Shown here in pieces: positions 63,377 through 64,000 of a stretch of DNA of 64,000 nt. This DNA comes from Halomonas chromatireducens. Its GTDB lineage: Bacteria > Pseudomonadota > Gammaproteobacteria > Pseudomonadales > Halomonadaceae. A program made the position numbers and the translations under genes. The notes beneath the pieces are model-generated. The model saw nothing but the letters and a program-made list of their open reading frames with translations, ran no database searches and was not told the DNA's origin. Every line of letters begins with the position of its first letter. The first letter of the stretch is position 1. The stretch is from contig NZ_CP014226.1 in the NCBI RefSeq assembly GCF_001545155.1, positions 2,135,816 through 2,199,815 of the forward strand, given 5' to 3'.

Positions 63377-64000
63377 TTATCAGACCATCTATTAGTTCAC
63401 AAACTTTATCACTACTAAGTATCGCTGGAATAGTTACGCGAACCGCACTTGAAAATGTGTCCAAACAGATGTGAATTAATTCTACCTTATACTACATCAC
63501 TGCCGCTAAAATTTTGGAGCATTCAAGTTGTTTGTTATCTCTTATATGAACGTTAATGTCGCATATACAGCTTGTCGCTCCATCGATTTTTTCTGATTTA
63601 TCTGCCCATCTCCGTCTGAGTGAATAGATAGATACAATATATCTCAACCCTCGTGGAGCAGTTCCGATTTTCGCCCATTGGTTTGTAGCAATTTCTTTGA
63701 ACGAAAATGCTTCTAGATCAATATGTTTCTTTGCAACTGCATTCCTATAAGGAGGTAGTATCGGCTGCAAATAATTATAATCAGTGCAAAACCTACAGAA
63801 TCCGTTACCAATACCCCTCATCAGCTGCAATAATCTTTCAACATCGTCCGCGTGGCCACTACTGAAATGAGCAACTCTGTTCCTTATATGCACAATCTCA
63901 TCTAGCTTTACTTCCCGTATATTCTTTGGAGACAAATACTCTGAGAATGAATTCCAGTTATTTTTGAATTATCTTAACGAGTTCAGTAAACGTGGTGAAA
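63377..64000. other. AT-rich foreign-looking segment at the right edge
   Basis: From about 63377 to the window end the DNA is visibly AT-rich (for example runs such as AATTATAATC and TTATTTTTGAATTATC), unlike the rest of the window. It interrupts the GGDEF gene and carries a minus-strand HEPN ORF. No transposase, integrase, tRNA or terminal repeat is seen on this side; the element, if one, continues to the right. Confidence 0.8.
63492..63935 (-). CDS. HEPN-domain protein, partial and probably frameshifted
   Basis: 147 residues in frame. IVHIRNRVAHFSSGH contains the HEPN catalytic/structural signature R-N-x3-H (Arg18 ... His23 in this frame). HEPN proteins are frequently RNases in toxin-antitoxin, abortive-infection or other defence systems. 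The apparent start at 63935 is a TTG inside a coherent sequence: upstream codons read NNWNSFSEYLS in frame, then a TAA, while the -1 alternative before a run of five A (63961-63965 as T) reads FTELVKIIQ. Removing one A joins them (IIQNNWNSFSEYL), so the gene probably starts beyond 64000 and is frameshifted in this homopolymer. The C-terminus is Cys-rich (SCICDINVHIRDNKQLECSK). Function and partner are unknown. Confidence 0.6.
   Translation of the reverse strand: MSPKNIREVKLDEIVHIRNRVAHFSSGHADDVERLLQLMRGIGNGFCRFCTDYNYLQPILPPYRNAVAKKHIDLEAFSFKEIATNQWAKIGTAPRGLRYIVSIYSLRRRWADKSEKIDGATSCICDINVHIRDNKQLECSKILAAVM

Noticed and set aside
63377..63491. Insertion-sequence terminus at the GGDEF break
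   Set aside because: No inverted repeat, target duplication or transposase could be recognised on the visible side.

Overview
The window reads as chromosome of a GC-rich gammaproteobacterium. Gene content and order (nagZ-ldt-psrA next to lexA-dinB, an FNR/Anr-type regulator, PsrA- and LiuR-type control, abundant REP-like repeats) fit a Halomonas-like member of the Halomonadaceae. That assignment is inference; no rRNA or other marker is present. Almost all of the window is densely coding, and only the last ~620 bases differ clearly in composition (AT-rich).

Layout. 0-5.2 kb: a very large SARP/BTAD-type ATPase regulator and a DUF1289-MiaE fusion. 5.3-13.6 kb: acnB, an outer-membrane beta-barrel protein, rraA, a membrane glycerophosphodiesterase and ggt. 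13.7-19.2 kb: a 5'-truncated ppsA facing a 5'-truncated cobW-type GTPase gene, then a DD-carboxypeptidase with a SPOR domain and a DUF1826 gene with Zur-like boxes (a probable zinc-starvation patch). 19.4-22.7 kb: an EamA transporter, a metal ABC permease/ATPase pair and a divergent mntR. 22.7-30 kb: thiE, an NlpC/P60 lipoprotein, gloA, a DODA-type dioxygenase, a truncated AttH/CrtC-like gene fused at DNA level to a truncated isobutyryl-CoA dehydrogenase gene, liuR and an acyl-CoA synthetase. 30-36 kb: a repeat cluster, hpt-nagZ-ldt-psrA, lexA-dinB and a CbiM-like permease. 36-44 kb: purU, an RNase J homologue, a small H-NS-like gene and a six-gene molybdenum-cofactor operon (mobA-mobB-moeA-moaCD-moaE-moaA). 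44-51 kb: a nucleobase salvage/uptake block (uraA, upp, ung, gpt, apt, NCS2 permease) and riboflavin synthase. 51-55.2 kb: metNIQ behind a SAM-II-like riboswitch and terminator, msrC, a second repeat cluster and tRNA-Val(GAC). 55.2-64 kb: glpK-glpR-glpD with GlpR operators, fumC, a ferritin-like ORF, an fnr/anr gene, a truncated GGDEF gene and an AT-rich segment with a HEPN-domain ORF.

Three observations stand out. First, there are three gene-breaking junctions (about 15.86, 26.47 and 63.38 kb), which are either real deletions/insertions or assembly joins. Second, the metNIQ leader carries a complete SAM-II 'long-loop' type aptamer whose 3' GGG can pair either in the aptamer pseudoknot or with the terminator's CACCC, a ready-made transcriptional switch. 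Third, there are two dispersed repeat families: composite REP-like units, and a ~138-bp near-perfect palindrome present twice, each copy directly after a stop codon. Protein fusions (MoaC-MoaD, DUF1289-MiaE) and a 5'-terminal hairpin on the H-NS-like mRNA are also notable. No CRISPR array, complete prophage, transposase or integrase gene was seen.
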